Positions 23,493 through 34,590 of a DNA stretch of 64,000 nt are shown one piece after another. Source of the DNA: Mixophyes australis (lineage: Eukaryota > Chordata > Amphibia > Anura > Limnodynastidae); NCBI GenBank assembly GCA_036250195.1, contig JAVHZZ010000002.1, positions 68,810,205 to 68,874,204 on the forward strand, written 5' to 3'. The position numbers were made by a program, and so were the translations under genes. The stretch's first letter is position 1, and the number at the start of each line of letters is the position of its first letter. A model generated the notes under the pieces. The model did no database searches and was not told where the DNA came from. It was given only the letters and a program-made list of their open reading frames with translations.

Positions 23493-24617
23493 TACAGATT
23501 CTCTTTATGAATGCTGCATTATACTGATCTCTGTAGTATCACGTGCAGTCCAAGCTACAGGATATCTCCTTTGATTTCCTCTGTCACCTTGTCACACAAA
23601 CATGATCGAGTCACTGCTCCTTGTCACTGTGCGGAGCACTGCTAAACAATTCACTGAGGAGGGTAATGCCAGGGGCAACATGGAGAAGGATAGGGGGTGT
23701 TACTTTTAACCATAATTTACTACACCTGAGAAATGGAGCTCCAAATTATTGGGAAAACATTTATCCAGAAAACCTTCCTTCCCAAGCATTCTGGGTAATA
23801 AAAAAGCCCATATGTTTCGATGTTACTTGTTTACTACACAGGTTTAGAAGGTACAAGAGGACAAGTTATGGGCTGCACAGCCAAAACTATAGTGGTAACA
23901 AAAAAGGAGAAATAGCAACCTATAACTATCACTATTTTCTTTAACATGTGCTGCAGAAAATGAATGCATCTTAAAGTGATTTATACAGTAATATAATGCC
24001 CGATTTTATGCACAGTACCGACCTCACCGTCACTTGTAAGCACTTTGCTAAGCTGTCAGTGCGCCCTCTTCTATTATTATACACACAGAATGGAGAGCAG
24101 ATGCAGACAGCTAGAAAACCACTTATGTGCATGTAGCTATCACAGAGCTCCTAGCATATGTAAATAGAGTAAGCCTTCTACTTCCTGACTCTTTTACCTA
24201 AGCAAATTGAGCAGAGAGCAAACAGAAGGTTCCTCCACCCACCACGTCGCTTTAATAAAAGACTGGGATTACAAAGCAACCGCACAGCTCAATGTGGCGG
24301 GCCGTGGATCATCCTCCAATCACAGGCGTACATGTGTTACTTGCTGTTTTGCTATCTACCTTCCACAAATACTGCCCTGAATCAAGGAAAGAACCTAACA
24401 CATACACGCACACAGCACACAGTACTTCCAGCAACGCCAGTCAGCAGAAGGGCAGGTCTCAGCTTCACAGGATCAAACTGTTTAACCAAACAGTCTCCAA
24501 AATATTTGTATTACTCTGCTATTTCTTATAAACAATATTACTTTAGGAAAACATACAAGGCCATAACAATTTATTTTGTTGATAATATTATTATTTTTTA
24601 TGTGCAACAAACCCATA
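23493..24617. other. unannotated stretch
   Basis: No gene or repeat family recognised; short open frames only. Confidence 0.45.
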
Positions 24618-24664
24618 CTATGTGTAATGCTGAGTACTTTGTCAGTGTTCAGCATTACACATAG
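24618..24664. other. perfect 16-bp inverted repeat hairpin
   Basis: CTATGTGTAATGCTGA (24618-24633) and its exact reverse complement (24649-24664) are separated by 15 nt. The stem does not extend further, and no MITE termini flank it. Confidence 0.8.
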
Positions 24665-25330
24665 CATGTCTCTGTCAAATACTGTTTACACGATCAGTTT
24701 TGGTTCCTGCCCAACAAGTAACTTAATCAAAGTATCACAGCAAGGGTCATCTCAGCATGGCTGTTCTAATTCAGATGTCAATGGAGGTTATTTATGAAGA
24801 GTAAAATGTCTGTTGCGCACAGTGGTTCAAGTTTTGGAACCACTGCGACTCGATTTCTGCAAATGCGACTTTCCTCAATTTGCATGGGTCTGTGGAGAAA
24901 CCTGGAGGCACTTGTTGGGGGAGCAGTAGGCCATGGAGGGGAGCTGGGCAGTGTGAGGGCACAACTTGCAGAGTATTGAGTAGACACACTAGCTAGATTT
25001 GCAGGGACAGTGCAAACATGAGATTTAATTTTGAGGAATGAGATTATAGAAGTGAAATAAAGGAGAGGGTGCATTTATAGGGCCTTTCTGCTCAGCGGAG
25101 GGTTAATGACCATTTCCACTCCGCATAATGACTTTAGTTTTGCACTAGTGCAGAACTGGTGTTCTAGGGGCCTTGTCTTATACTTTGAGTGGGACACATT
25201 TTGTACCATCATGTTGCGTTTTGATGGAGAATTGAAATTTCAAGGCACACTCCGAGCAATGTAATGAACAGCTTTATACAAAACAGTCCTAATGCCCCTT
25301 CACTCTCGTTATTTAATTTAAGATATAATT
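24665..25330. other. unannotated stretch
   Basis: No supported feature. Minus-strand frames around 24778-25074 have no recognisable domain. Confidence 0.45.
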
Positions 25331-25342
25331 GAGGCTAATTTA

Positions 25343-25702
25343 GGCAGCACGGTGGCCTAGTGGTTAGCACTTCTGCCTCACAGCACTGGGGTCATGAGTT
25401 CAATTCCCAACCATGCCCTTATCTGTGTGTGGAGTTTGTATGTTCTCCCTGTGTTTGCGTGAGTTTCCTCCGGGTGCTCTGGTTTCCTCCCACACTCCAA
25501 AAAACATACTGGTAGGCTAATTGGCTGCTATCAAAATTGACCCTACTCTGTCTCTCTGTGTGTGTATGTGCGTGCCTGTCTGTGTCTATGTTAGGGAATT
25601 TAGACTGTAAGCCCCAATGGGGCAGGGACTGATGTGAATGAGTTCTCTGTACAGCGCTGCGGAATTAGTGGTGCTATATAAATAAATGATGATGATGATG
25701 AT
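25343..25702 (+). repeat. tRNA-headed SINE, full length
   Basis: The best copy in the window. The head GGCAGCACGGTGGCCTAGTGG holds an A box, GAGTTCAATTCCC is a B-box match, and a body 'gtggagtttgtatgttctc' follows. The tail passes through 'caatggggcagggactgatg' to 'gctatataaataaatgatg' and (GAT)n. The flanking duplications are gaggctaattta and gaggctaaactta. The GCTATATAAATAAATG end is shared with the LINE-tail repeat at 48465-48838, suggesting a common LINE partner. Confidence 0.9.
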
Positions 25703-25715
25703 GAGGCTAAACTTA

Positions 25716-27111
25716 GCAGTGTATTAGGAAAAAAACTAAATCGTTTATTTAAATGACTTTATGTTATGATGTACTTTGGCCTCTTGTGGCAGCAGACCAT
25801 GGACCTGCTCCCCAAATTGTCAGGGGATTCCGGGACCTCCTCCCCTCTGTCCCGGGTCGCTACCAGTCACTCTATCCCCACACACTGCTCCTCAGCTCAT
25901 CTGAGCCTTATGTTGCAAAACAACTGTTCCTGGTGTGCCTCCTCTGGGTCCTAGTGCTGGAGCCACACATCCTCACTGGGAGGTGTGAATAACAAGGACA
26001 GAGGGGGCATTACATGAACAAAGAAAGAAAGTAGTGAGAAAAGATGGTTACCTGTGATGCTTCAGGACAATCATAATGGAGTCCTGTAACATTAAACAAA
26101 CAGCTCAACACTTTCCTGAGAAAAGTTTGCACAGCTGAGCAAATGGACTCCAAGTTGCCATGAGCGAACAGTTGTGGAAAATTCCCCAGCAGATTGTCTC
26201 TATGAATACTTAATACAAAATATATTAAATAGTCTCCCTCAGGGCCGTATCTTATTTGAATTGTTTCAAACATATTTTATGGAGCTTGTTAGGGATCAAG
26301 TACAGTCTATGTATAATTTTAATTATCATTTCCAAATGTTTGATACACATGGATATGCGGCAGCAATTTTAAACTATGTCTTTCCATTGTTTCTGTGTAG
26401 ACATAGTTTGCAATCCCGCTTGTTTTTTTTCTGCAAAGTTGTGCCGCTATACTCTCCTGACCGAATTTATCGAATTTTAAATAATTTAAAAGCAAGAGCT
26501 AAATTTGAGAACCATGGTCAAGCTGGTTCGTAACATGTTAGACCTTAATTTCAAGTGTTCGCAGAATTTAAAAAATGTTAAAATATTTAAATAGTGTTTA
26601 AAAATAACAATATTCAAAACCACAGATTTTAGCATAAGCAATAACTGCAAATTCAAATTATGGTCTATTGAAAATTGCAACACAAAAATGTTAGTGGCTT
26701 TCGAAACTGTGACATTAGTCCAAATTTTTAACTGGTTCAAAATTTTTAAAGATGACCTGTGGGGAAGGAGAGGTATTTTTTTTAAAATGAAAAGTTTTAC
26801 AAATAAAATCCTATTTTTCAGAAAAATAAAAAGTGCCAATGGTAACTTAGGAAACAAAGATAGACCAAATAAATGTGACTATGTAATGAAAAGCCCCTAT
26901 CCTTTAACAGTATTTCTAAGTGCAGCATTAATGCAACTTTACATGAATCGTCAAAAAAGGATCTTTGTAGACTCGTGTTTTTCCAAATATAACACCTATC
27001 CTACATTTAATCGTTTGTTAGATACTAGCTGTGTATACCTAGAACTTAACTGCAAACCCTGTAACTTTGGGGTTCTAGATGTATGCGGTCCTCTATGTCC
27101 AGCCGCAACCA
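25716..27111. other. unannotated stretch
   Basis: Several 100-140 codon frames overlap on both strands (26174-27119) in AT-rich DNA. None shows a recognisable motif, and they overlap one another antisense, so I treat them as chance. Confidence 0.45.
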
Positions 27112-27680
27112 GAGTCTGATTAAGGGTTTAGGCTAATATGCTCATCATCATCATCACCATTTATTTATACAGTGCCACTAATTCCGCAGCGCAGTACAGA
27201 GAACTCACTCACATCAGTCCCTGCCCCATTGGGGCTTGTAGTCTAAATTCCCTAACATACACACACAAACAGATATACAGACTAGGGTCAATTTGTTAGC
27301 AGCCAATTAGCCTACCAGTATGTTTTTGGAGTGTGGGAGGAAATCGGAGCACCCAGAGGAAACCCACGCAAACACGAGAAGAACATACAAACTCCACACA
27401 GATAAGGCCATGGTCGGGAATTGAACTCATGACACCAGTGCTGTAAGGCAGAAGTGCTAACCACTTAGCCACCATGCTGCCCTCCTTGCTTTCGATGCCA
27501 GGTTAATACACGATAGGTAAAAACAAATTTGTCCTAAATTTAAAATCCGCTTCCTTCACAATCTTTGTCACTCATATTGTTTTCATTAAACTCAGAAATT
27601 CATAGCAGAACAGAGGCGTGAATGAGCGCTACTGAGGGTGAAGATGTGGAAATGGAGGAGGTCTGTCGCGCTTTGCTTCT
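27112..27680. repeat. dispersed repeat interrupted by a SINE
   Basis: The left part 'ctgattaagggtttaggc' and right part 'gccaggttaatacac' plus 'gagcgctactgagggtg' match the copy at 15941-16240. The SINE at 27142-27482 separates them. Confidence 0.6.
27142..27482 (-). repeat. tRNA-headed SINE, minus strand
   Basis: It starts with the (CAT)n tail complement, passes 'ccactaattccgcagcgc', and ends with the inverted head 'gctaaccacttagccacc'. Nearly full length. Confidence 0.9.
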
Positions 27681-27835
27681 ATTAAACATAATTCACCCAA
27701 TTCATCATTTACATACCTTGTATTTAATTATCAGATACATTTGGCGTTGGAATTATACCACATTCAACACTATTATATTTAATAGATGTATCACGTGCAT
27801 ACTGCTGCATAATCCAATGAATCATCATTTATTTT

Positions 27836-28122
27836 CCTCATCATTTATTTATATAGCGCCACTAATTCTGCAGCGCTGTACAGAGAACTCACTCACATCA
27901 GTCCCTGCTCCATTGGGGCTTACAATCTAAATTCCCTAACACACACACACAGATTAGGGTCAATTTTGATAGCAGCCAATTAACCTACCAGTATGTTTTT
28001 GGAGTGTGGGAGGAAACCGAAGCACCCGGAGGAAACCCACGCAAACACAGGGAGAACATACAAACTACTCACAGATAAGGCCATGGTCAGGAATTGAACT
28101 CATGATCCCAGTGCTGTAAGGC
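27836..28122 (-). repeat. tRNA-headed SINE, minus strand, head truncated
   Basis: Tail complement 'catttatttatatagcgcc' to 'aattgaactcatgatccc'. The copy stops at 'gtgctgtaaggc', so the A-box end of the tRNA-like head is missing. Confidence 0.85.
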
Positions 28123-28421
28123 TACTAATCTCATTGCACCTGCACATTCCACTACAATGGTGACTGTAGTGTTTGTGTATTATTATTAGGGATGAGCGCA
28201 CTCGGATTTATGAAATCCGAGCCCACCCGAACGTTGCGGATCCGAGTCAGATCCGAGACAGATCCGGGTATTGGCGCCAAATTCAAAAGTGAAACTGAGG
28301 CTCTGACTCATAATCCCGTTGTCGGATCTCGCGATACTCGGATCCTATAAATTCCCCGCTAGTCGCCGCCATCTTCACTCGGGCATTGATCAGGGTAGAG
28401 GGAGGGTGTGTTAGGTGGTCC

Positions 28422-28560
28422 TCTGTGCTGTTTAGTTCTGTGCTGTTTAGTTCTGTGCTGTTTAGTTCTGTGCTGTTTAGTTCTGTGCTGTTTAGTTCTG
28501 TGCTGTTTAGTTCTGTGCTGTTTAGTTCTGTGCTGTTTAGTTCTGTGCTGTTTAGTGCTG
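28422..28560 (+). repeat. 15-bp tandem repeat near the hAT left end
   Basis: About nine copies of TCTGTGCTGTTTAGT. The open frames across it simply follow the repeat. Its reverse complement occurs, shortened, near 45120-45180 in the related copy. Confidence 0.9.
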
Positions 28561-28599
28561 TGCTGTGCTGTGCTGTTTAGTGCTGTGCTGTGCTGTGTT

Positions 28600-29540
28600 C
28601 TGCAGTATCAGTCCAGTGGTGCTGTGTGCTGTGCTCTGTCCTTCTGAGGTCAGTGGTGCTGCTGGGTCCTGTGCTGTGTCCTGTTCAGTCCAGTGGTGCT
28701 GTGTCCTGTGCTCTGTGCTTCTAAGGGCATAGTTATTTCCCCAATATTCCCCTGTGTTTAAAAAAATAAAAAAAAGTTTTTTTAAAAAATACCAAAAACT
28801 ACTTTAATATTTTTTAATTACCACAAAATTTGCACAACCAATCCTGCAGTATAAGCCCATTGGTACTGCAATATTACCAAGTTCACACATTCAGCAGTAA
28901 AAGTCCAGTGGTACTGCAATATTACAAAGTTTACACATTCTTCAGTATCAGTCCAGTGGTGCTGTGTCCTGTGCTCTGTCCTGCTGAGTTCCGTAGTGCT
29001 GCTGGGTCCTGTGCCGTGTCCTGTTCAGTCCAGTGGTGCTGTGTCCTGTGCTCTGTGCTTCTAAGGGCATAGTTATTTCCCCATTATTCCCAAGTTTTTA
29101 AAAAATAAAAAAAAAGTAAAAAAAAATAAAAAATTTAAAAAAAAAAAATATATATATAATAATTATAACCAAATTTGCAAAACCAATCCAGCATTATAAG
29201 TCCATTGGTACTGCAATATTACCAAGTTCACACATTCTGCAGTATCAGTCCAGTGGTGCTGTGTCCTGTGCTCTGTCCTGCTGAGTTCCGTAGTGCTGCT
29301 GTGTCCTGTGCCGTGTCCTGTTCAGTCCAGTGGTGCTGTGTCCTGTGCTCTGTGCTTCTAAGGGCATAGTTATTTCCCCACTATTCCCAAGTTTTTTAAA
29401 AATAAAAAAAAAGTAAAAAAAAATAAAAAATTTAAAAAAAAAAATATATATAATAATTATAACCAAATTTGCAAAACCAATCCAGCAGTATAAGTCCATT
29501 GGTACTGCAATATTACCAAGTTCACACATTCTGCAGTATC
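28600..29540 (+). repeat. three ~300-bp leader repeats before the transposase
   Basis: The anchor CAGTATCAGTCCAGTGGTGC occurs at 28603, 28943 and 29240, and a partial CTGCAGTATC at about 29532, giving periods of 340, 297 and ~293 bp. Each unit contains 'gggcatagttatttcccc', an A-rich tract and 'ccattggtactgcaatatt'. The transposase start codon lies ~15 bp past the last unit, so these units form the leader or promoter region. Confidence 0.85.
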
Positions 29541-29554
29541 TTGTGCTACATATA

Positions 29555-32551
29555 ATGGAGACCAAAAATTTGGAGGATAAAGTAGGGAAAGATCAAGACC
29601 CACTTCCTCCTAATGCTGAAGCTGCTGCCACTAGTCATGACATAGACGATGAAATGCCATCAACGTCGTCTTCCAAGCCCGATGCCCAATCTCGTAGTAC
29701 CGGGCATGTAAAATCCAAAAAGCCCAAGTTAAGAAAAAGTAGCAAAAAGAGAAACTTTAAATCATCTGAGGAGAAACGTAAAGTTGGCAATATGCCATTT
29801 ACGACACGGAGTGGCAAGGAACGGCTTAGGCCCTGGCCCGTGTTCATGACTAGTGGTTCAGCTTCACCCACGGATCTTAGCCCTCCTCCTCCTCCCCCCC
29901 CCTACAAAAAATTGAAGAGAGTTATGCTGTCAGCAACAAAACAGCAAACAACTCTGCCTTCTAAAGAGAAATTATCACAAATCCCCAAGGCGAGTCCAAG
30001 GGTGTTGGTGGTTGTCAAGCCTGACCTTCCCATCACTGTACGGGAAGAGGTGGCTCGGGAGGAGGCTATTGATGATGTAGCTGGCGCTGTGGAGGAACTT
30101 GATGATGAGGATGGTGATGTGGTTATTGTAAATGAGGCACCAGGGGGGGAAACAGCTGATGTCCATGGGATGAAAAAGCCCATCGTCATGCCTGGTCAGA
30201 AGACCAAAAAATGCACCTCTTCGGTCTGGAGTTATTTTTATCCAAATCCAGACAACCAATGTATGGCAATATGTAGCTTATGTAAAGCTCAAATAAGCAG
30301 GGGTAAGGATCTTGCCCACCTAGGAACATCCTCCCTTATACGTCACCTGAATAACCTTCATAGTTCAGTGGTTAGTTCAGGAACTGGGGCTAGGACCCTC
30401 ATCGGTACAGGGACACCTAAATCCCGTGGTCCAGTTGGATACACACCAGCAACACCCTCCTCGTCAACTTCCTCCACAATCTCCATCAGATTCAGTCCTG
30501 CAGCCCAAGTCAGCAGCCAGACTGAGTCCTCCTCAATACGGGATTCATCCGAGGAATCCTGCAGCGGTACGCCTACTACTGCCACTGCTGCTGTTGCTGC
30601 TGTTAGTCGGTCATCTTCCCAGAGGGGAAGTCGTAAGACCGCTAAGTCTTTCACAAAACAATTGACCGTCCAACAGTCGTTTGCCATGACCACCAAATAC
30701 GATAGTAGTCACCCTATTGCAAAGCGTATAACTGCGGCTGTAACTGCAATGTTGGTGTTAGACGTGCGCCCGGTGTCCGCCATCAGTGGAGTGGGATTTA
30801 GAGGGTTGATGGAGGTATTGTGTCCCCGGTACCAAATCCCCTCGAGATTCCACTTCACTAGGCAGGCGATACCAAAAATGTACAGAGAAGTACGATCAAG
30901 TGTCCTCAGTGCTCTTAAAAATGCGGTTGTACCCACTGTCCACTTAACCACGGACATGTGGACAAGTGGTTCTGGGCAAACGAAGGACTATATGACTGTG
31001 ACAGCCCACTGGGTAGATGCATCCCCTTCCGCAGCAACAGCAACAGCTGCATCAGTAGCAGCATCTACAAAATGGCTGCTCATGCAAAGGCAGGCAACAT
31101 TGTGCATTACAGGCTTTAATAAGAGGCACAACGCTGACAACATATTAGAGAAAATGAGGGAAATTATCTCCCAGTGGCTTACCCCACTTAGACTCTCATG
31201 GGGATTTGTGGTGTCAGACAATGCCAGTAACATTGTGCGGGCATTAAATATGGGCAATTTCCAGCACGTCCCATGTTTTGCCCACACCATTAATTTGGTG
31301 GTGCAGCATTACCTCAAGAGTGACAGGGGTGTGCAGGAGATGCTTGCGGTGGCCCGCAAAATTGCTGGACACTTTCGGCATTCAGCCAGTGCCTACCGCA
31401 GACTAGAGGCACATCAAAAAAGCTTGAACCTGCCCTGCCATCACCTCAAACAAGAGGTTGTGACGCGCTGGAACTCCACCCTCTATATGCTGCAGAGGAT
31501 GGAGGAGCAGCAAAAGGCCATTCAGGCCTACACAGCCACCTACGACATAGGCAAAGGAGTGGGGATGCGCCTCAGTCAAGCGCAGTGGAGACTGATTTCC
31601 GTGTTGTGCAAGGTTCTGCAGCCATTTGAACTTGCCACACGAGAAGTCAGTTCCGACACTGCCAGCTTGAGTCAGGTCATTCCCCTGATCAGGCTGTTGC
31701 AGAAGCAGCTGGAGAAAGTGAGGGAGGAGCTGGTAAGCCATTGCGATTACACCAAGCATGTAGCTCTTGTGGATGTAGCCCTTCGTACGCTTTGCCAGGA
31801 TCCGAGGGTGGTCACTCTTTTAAAGTCAGAGGAATACATTCTGGCCACCGTGCTCGATCCTCGGTTTAAAGCGTATGTTGTGTCTCTGTTTCCGGCGGAC
31901 ACAAGTCTACAGCGGTACAAAGACCTGCTGGTCAGGAGATTGTCCTCTGAAGAGGACCGTGACATGCCAACAGCTCCACCCTCATTTTCTTCCACATCTA
32001 TGGCTGCGAGGAAAAAGCTCAGTTTTCCCAAAAGAGGCACTGGCGGGGATGCTGATAACATCTGGTCCGGACTGAAGGACCTGCCAACCATTGCAGACAT
32101 GTCTACTGTCGCTGCATTGGATGCTGTCACAATAGAAAAAATTGTGGATGATTACTTTGCTGACACCATCCAAGTAGACATGTCAGACAGTCCATATTGT
32201 TACTGGCAGGAAAAAAAGGCAGTTTGGAAGCCCCTGTACAAACTGGCTCTATTTTACCTGAGTTGTCCCCCCTCCAGTGTGTACTCGGAAAGAGTTTTTA
32301 GTGCAGCGGGGAACCTGGTCAGTGAGCGGCGAAGGAGGTTGCTTCCTCACAACATTGAAAAAATGATGTTTATAAAAATGAATAATCAATTCCTCAATGA
32401 AGTACAGCACTGCCCTCCAGATAGTACAGAGGGACCTGTGGTTGTGGAGTCCAGCGGGGACGAATTGATAATGTGTGATGAGGAGGAAGTACACACTGTA
32501 GGGGGAGAGGAATCAGAGGTTGAGGATGAGGACGACATCTTGCCTCAGTAG
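29555..32551 (+). CDS. hAT transposase with BED zinc finger (ZBED-like)
   Basis: This encodes a 998-residue transposase for cut-and-paste movement of the surrounding element, expected to act in the nucleus. I chose ATG 29555; the frame opens at a GTG four codons earlier. In order: a Ser/Lys-rich N-terminus with basic clusters (about residues 50-75) that could be a nuclear signal; an acidic linker; a BED-type finger with C240-x2-C243 and H264-x4-H269; then the RNase H-like core with D467 (TTDMWTS) and D555 (VSDNASN), a CFAHTINLVV segment and RWNSTLYML; a C-terminal hATC dimerisation region with E912 in VYSERVFS; and an acidic tail. The D, D, E triad of hAT enzymes is therefore present and no stop interrupts the gene, so it may be active. 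It is longer than many hAT transposases because of the long N-terminus. Decayed relatives lie at 8130-10560 and 37480-38130. Confidence 0.95.
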   Translation: METKNLEDKVGKDQDPLPPNAEAAATSHDIDDEMPSTSSSKPDAQSRSTGHVKSKKPKLRKSSKKRNFKSSEEKRKVGNMPFTTRSGKERLRPWPVFMTSGSASPTDLSPPPPPPPYKKLKRVMLSATKQQTTLPSKEKLSQIPKASPRVLVVVKPDLPITVREEVAREEAIDDVAGAVEELDDEDGDVVIVNEAPGGETADVHGMKKPIVMPGQKTKKCTSSVWSYFYPNPDNQCMAICSLCKAQISRGKDLAHLGTSSLIRHLNNLHSSVVSSGTGARTLIGTGTPKSRGPVGYTPATPSSSTSSTISIRFSPAAQVSSQTESSSIRDSSEESCSGTPTTATAAVAAVSRSSSQRGSRKTAKSFTKQLTVQQSFAMTTKYDSSHPIAKRITAAVTAMLVLDVRPVSAISGVGFRGLMEVLCPRYQIPSRFHFTRQAIPKMYREVRSSVLSALKNAVVPTVHLTTDMWTSGSGQTKDYMTVTAHWVDASPSAATATAASVAASTKWLLMQRQATLCITGFNKRHNADNILEKMREIISQWLTPLRLSWGFVVSDNASNIVRALNMGNFQHVPCFAHTINLVVQHYLKSDRGVQEMLAVARKIAGHFRHSASAYRRLEAHQKSLNLPCHHLKQEVVTRWNSTLYMLQRMEEQQKAIQAYTATYDIGKGVGMRLSQAQWRLISVLCKVLQPFELATREVSSDTASLSQVIPLIRLLQKQLEKVREELVSHCDYTKHVALVDVALRTLCQDPRVVTLLKSEEYILATVLDPRFKAYVVSLFPADTSLQRYKDLLVRRLSSEEDRDMPTAPPSFSSTSMAARKKLSFPKRGTGGDADNIWSGLKDLPTIADMSTVAALDAVTIEKIVDDYFADTIQVDMSDSPYCYWQEKKAVWKPLYKLALFYLSCPPSSVYSERVFSAAGNLVSERRRRLLPHNIEKMMFIKMNNQFLNEVQHCPPDSTEGPVVVESSGDELIMCDEEEVHTVGGEESEVEDEDDILPQ

Positions 32552-33189
32552 AGCCTGTTTAGTCTGTACAGGGAGAGATGAATAGCTTTTTTGGTGTGGG
32601 GGCCCAAACAAACCAATCATTTCAGCCAAAGTTGTTTGGTAGGCCCTGTCGCTGAAATGATTGGTTTGTTAAAGTGTGCATGTCCTATTTCAACAACATA
32701 AGGGTGGGTGTGAGGGCCCAAGGACAATTCCATCTTGGAAATTTTTTTTTTGCATTATATGACCAAGCAACAGTCGTTTGCCATGTTCAAAAAGTAAAAC
32801 CAAATGTAAAAAAATTCAAGAAATTAAACCAAAAGTAAAATGCCGTGTCATAATTTAAAACAAGAGGTATTGACGTGCTCTAAAACTACTGTATTGTTGT
32901 TTATATTTTATAAACACTACACTTGAAAGCTCGAGTCTTTCAATAGAAAAGTAACTGTCCATTGCACGAATATTTGCAACAGGGACAATTTTAGGGTTAA
33001 GAAAGTCAACTAATAATAACACTTCGACGCTGTGTGTCTTTATAAACACTACACTTGGAAGTTGGAGGAGGTATTGTGGCCCCGGCACCAAATTTACTAC
33101 CGGGGACACTCCACTGTGCAGTCCATATTTAGGTGTATCAGATATTAAACAACGGTGACAGTTGATGCCCAATTTTTTAATTATATTGT

Positions 33190-34065
33190 GGCCTCATTAT
33201 GTAACCCCCTGTCACTGTGTGTAGTGTGGGGTGCAAAGGGTACACAGTGCACCTCCTTCTCAAGCCCTGGCTAGCTGATGGGCATGGGTGTAAATGATCA
33301 GGGGGTCCCTGCACATGCAGGTGTTTCTTTGTAGTTAGTGGGACACAGGTAATGTCACTTTGGTGCAGTGTAATAGAAGTCACAATAATTTGGGCGCCAG
33401 ACCATCTCTATAACAAACTGAACTTTTATTTACACTCTTCCTCCAGCACGATAATCATAATGGTTGCAGAATATATACATCTCCTTACTCTCTCCAGCAC
33501 AGTTATTAATGAGAAATACGAATATGGTTGCAAATATCTTATCACTCCTCCTGCACAGTTCTTAATGTTATCCAGATGTTAAATAACATAATTTACATGT
33601 CTCTTGCACTCCATACTCACTGCAGATCACCCTTTCTGCAGGGGCACATGCATGGATGCTAATAGGCAGGCAGCCTCTCCTCCATGCAGCTCTGACACAC
33701 TCTGTGTACCTCTCAACTGCAGCTCATCCCTCCTCTGCGGGGATAATGTCTCCTGTGCTCTGACACGTCACTCTGTGTACTCTCAGCCTCAGGATCTGAC
33801 ACTACAACTACCATGCCTCTTGTAACAGCCCTCACTCCAGGGCCTCTTCCATGTGCAGTGTCCCCCTCTCTCTTGGGTTCACTATAGTGGCATGGAGTTC
33901 TCCCCCTCATCCAGGGCACACATTCCTTGCCCTGGCTCAGTCACCACGCTCAGACTTCCAGGCAATGCTGGGGGAGCCTGGGAGCTTCCACCCCAGGTCC
34001 CCAGCTACAACTCTCCTCTCCTGTGTCTTCTCTCTCTTTCTGACACTTTAAAGATCGTGCCTTTA
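33190..34065 (-). mobile_element. probable inserted LTR-like segment inside the hAT
   Basis: The hAT 3' region is internally repetitive: 'attatattgtggcct' at 33179-33195 is followed elsewhere (34300-34330) by CGGTACCAAATTG, but here by unrelated sequence until about 34065, where hAT-like text resumes ('ttgcacgactatgtgcaac'). On the minus strand the segment has an AATAAA (near 33425) and ends CAGGGGGTTACA, as a solo LTR might. Clear TG...CA ends and a TSD could not be fixed. Confidence 0.35.
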
Positions 34066-34590
34066 AATGAAAAAGTCAGTCTTCATTGCACGACTATGTG
34101 CAACAGGGACATTTTTTTGGGTTTACAAAGTCAAACAATAACACTTCGACCCTGTCTGTCTGGGGTCTCTCAATGACGAATTGTCTGTACCATGTTTGGA
34201 GGAGGTATTGTGGCCCCGGTATCAAATTGGGTACCGGGGCCACCCCACTATGCAGTCCAGATACTTGTGTGGTGGAATTCAGACACGTGGAGGGTTTTTT
34301 AATTATATTGTGGCCTCGGTACCAAATTGTGTACCGGGGCCACCACACTACGCAGTCAAGATAGATAGATGCGTATTGCGTATCATAGATAAAGTACATT
34401 CAGTTGTGTGGGGCAAATTGAAAAATATTCAAAATGCACTGACATTATCAAAAACAAGAGGTTGTCACACGCTAAAACTCCAACATGTATATGATGGAGA
34501 GGATGGAGGAGCAGCCGTATGTGTAGTGTAATGCAGATCTGTTGAAGGTTTTTTATATATTTTATTGTGGTGCCCAGTGCCCACTCCTCT

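Noticed and set aside
25343..25420. tRNA gene at the SINE head
   Set aside because: A and B boxes are present but the sequence does not fold as a functional tRNA and continues into the SINE body in every copy.
26174..27119. Overlapping 119-143 codon frames on both strands
   Set aside because: AT-rich DNA, no motif, mutually antisense; likely chance.
28386..28647. Frames with repeated SVLFS or CCLVL
   Set aside because: Translation of the 15-bp tandem repeat; no start context or domain.
29245..32494. Antisense and alternate-frame ORFs over the hAT transposase
   Set aside because: Shadows of the real 998-codon gene; none has independent motifs.
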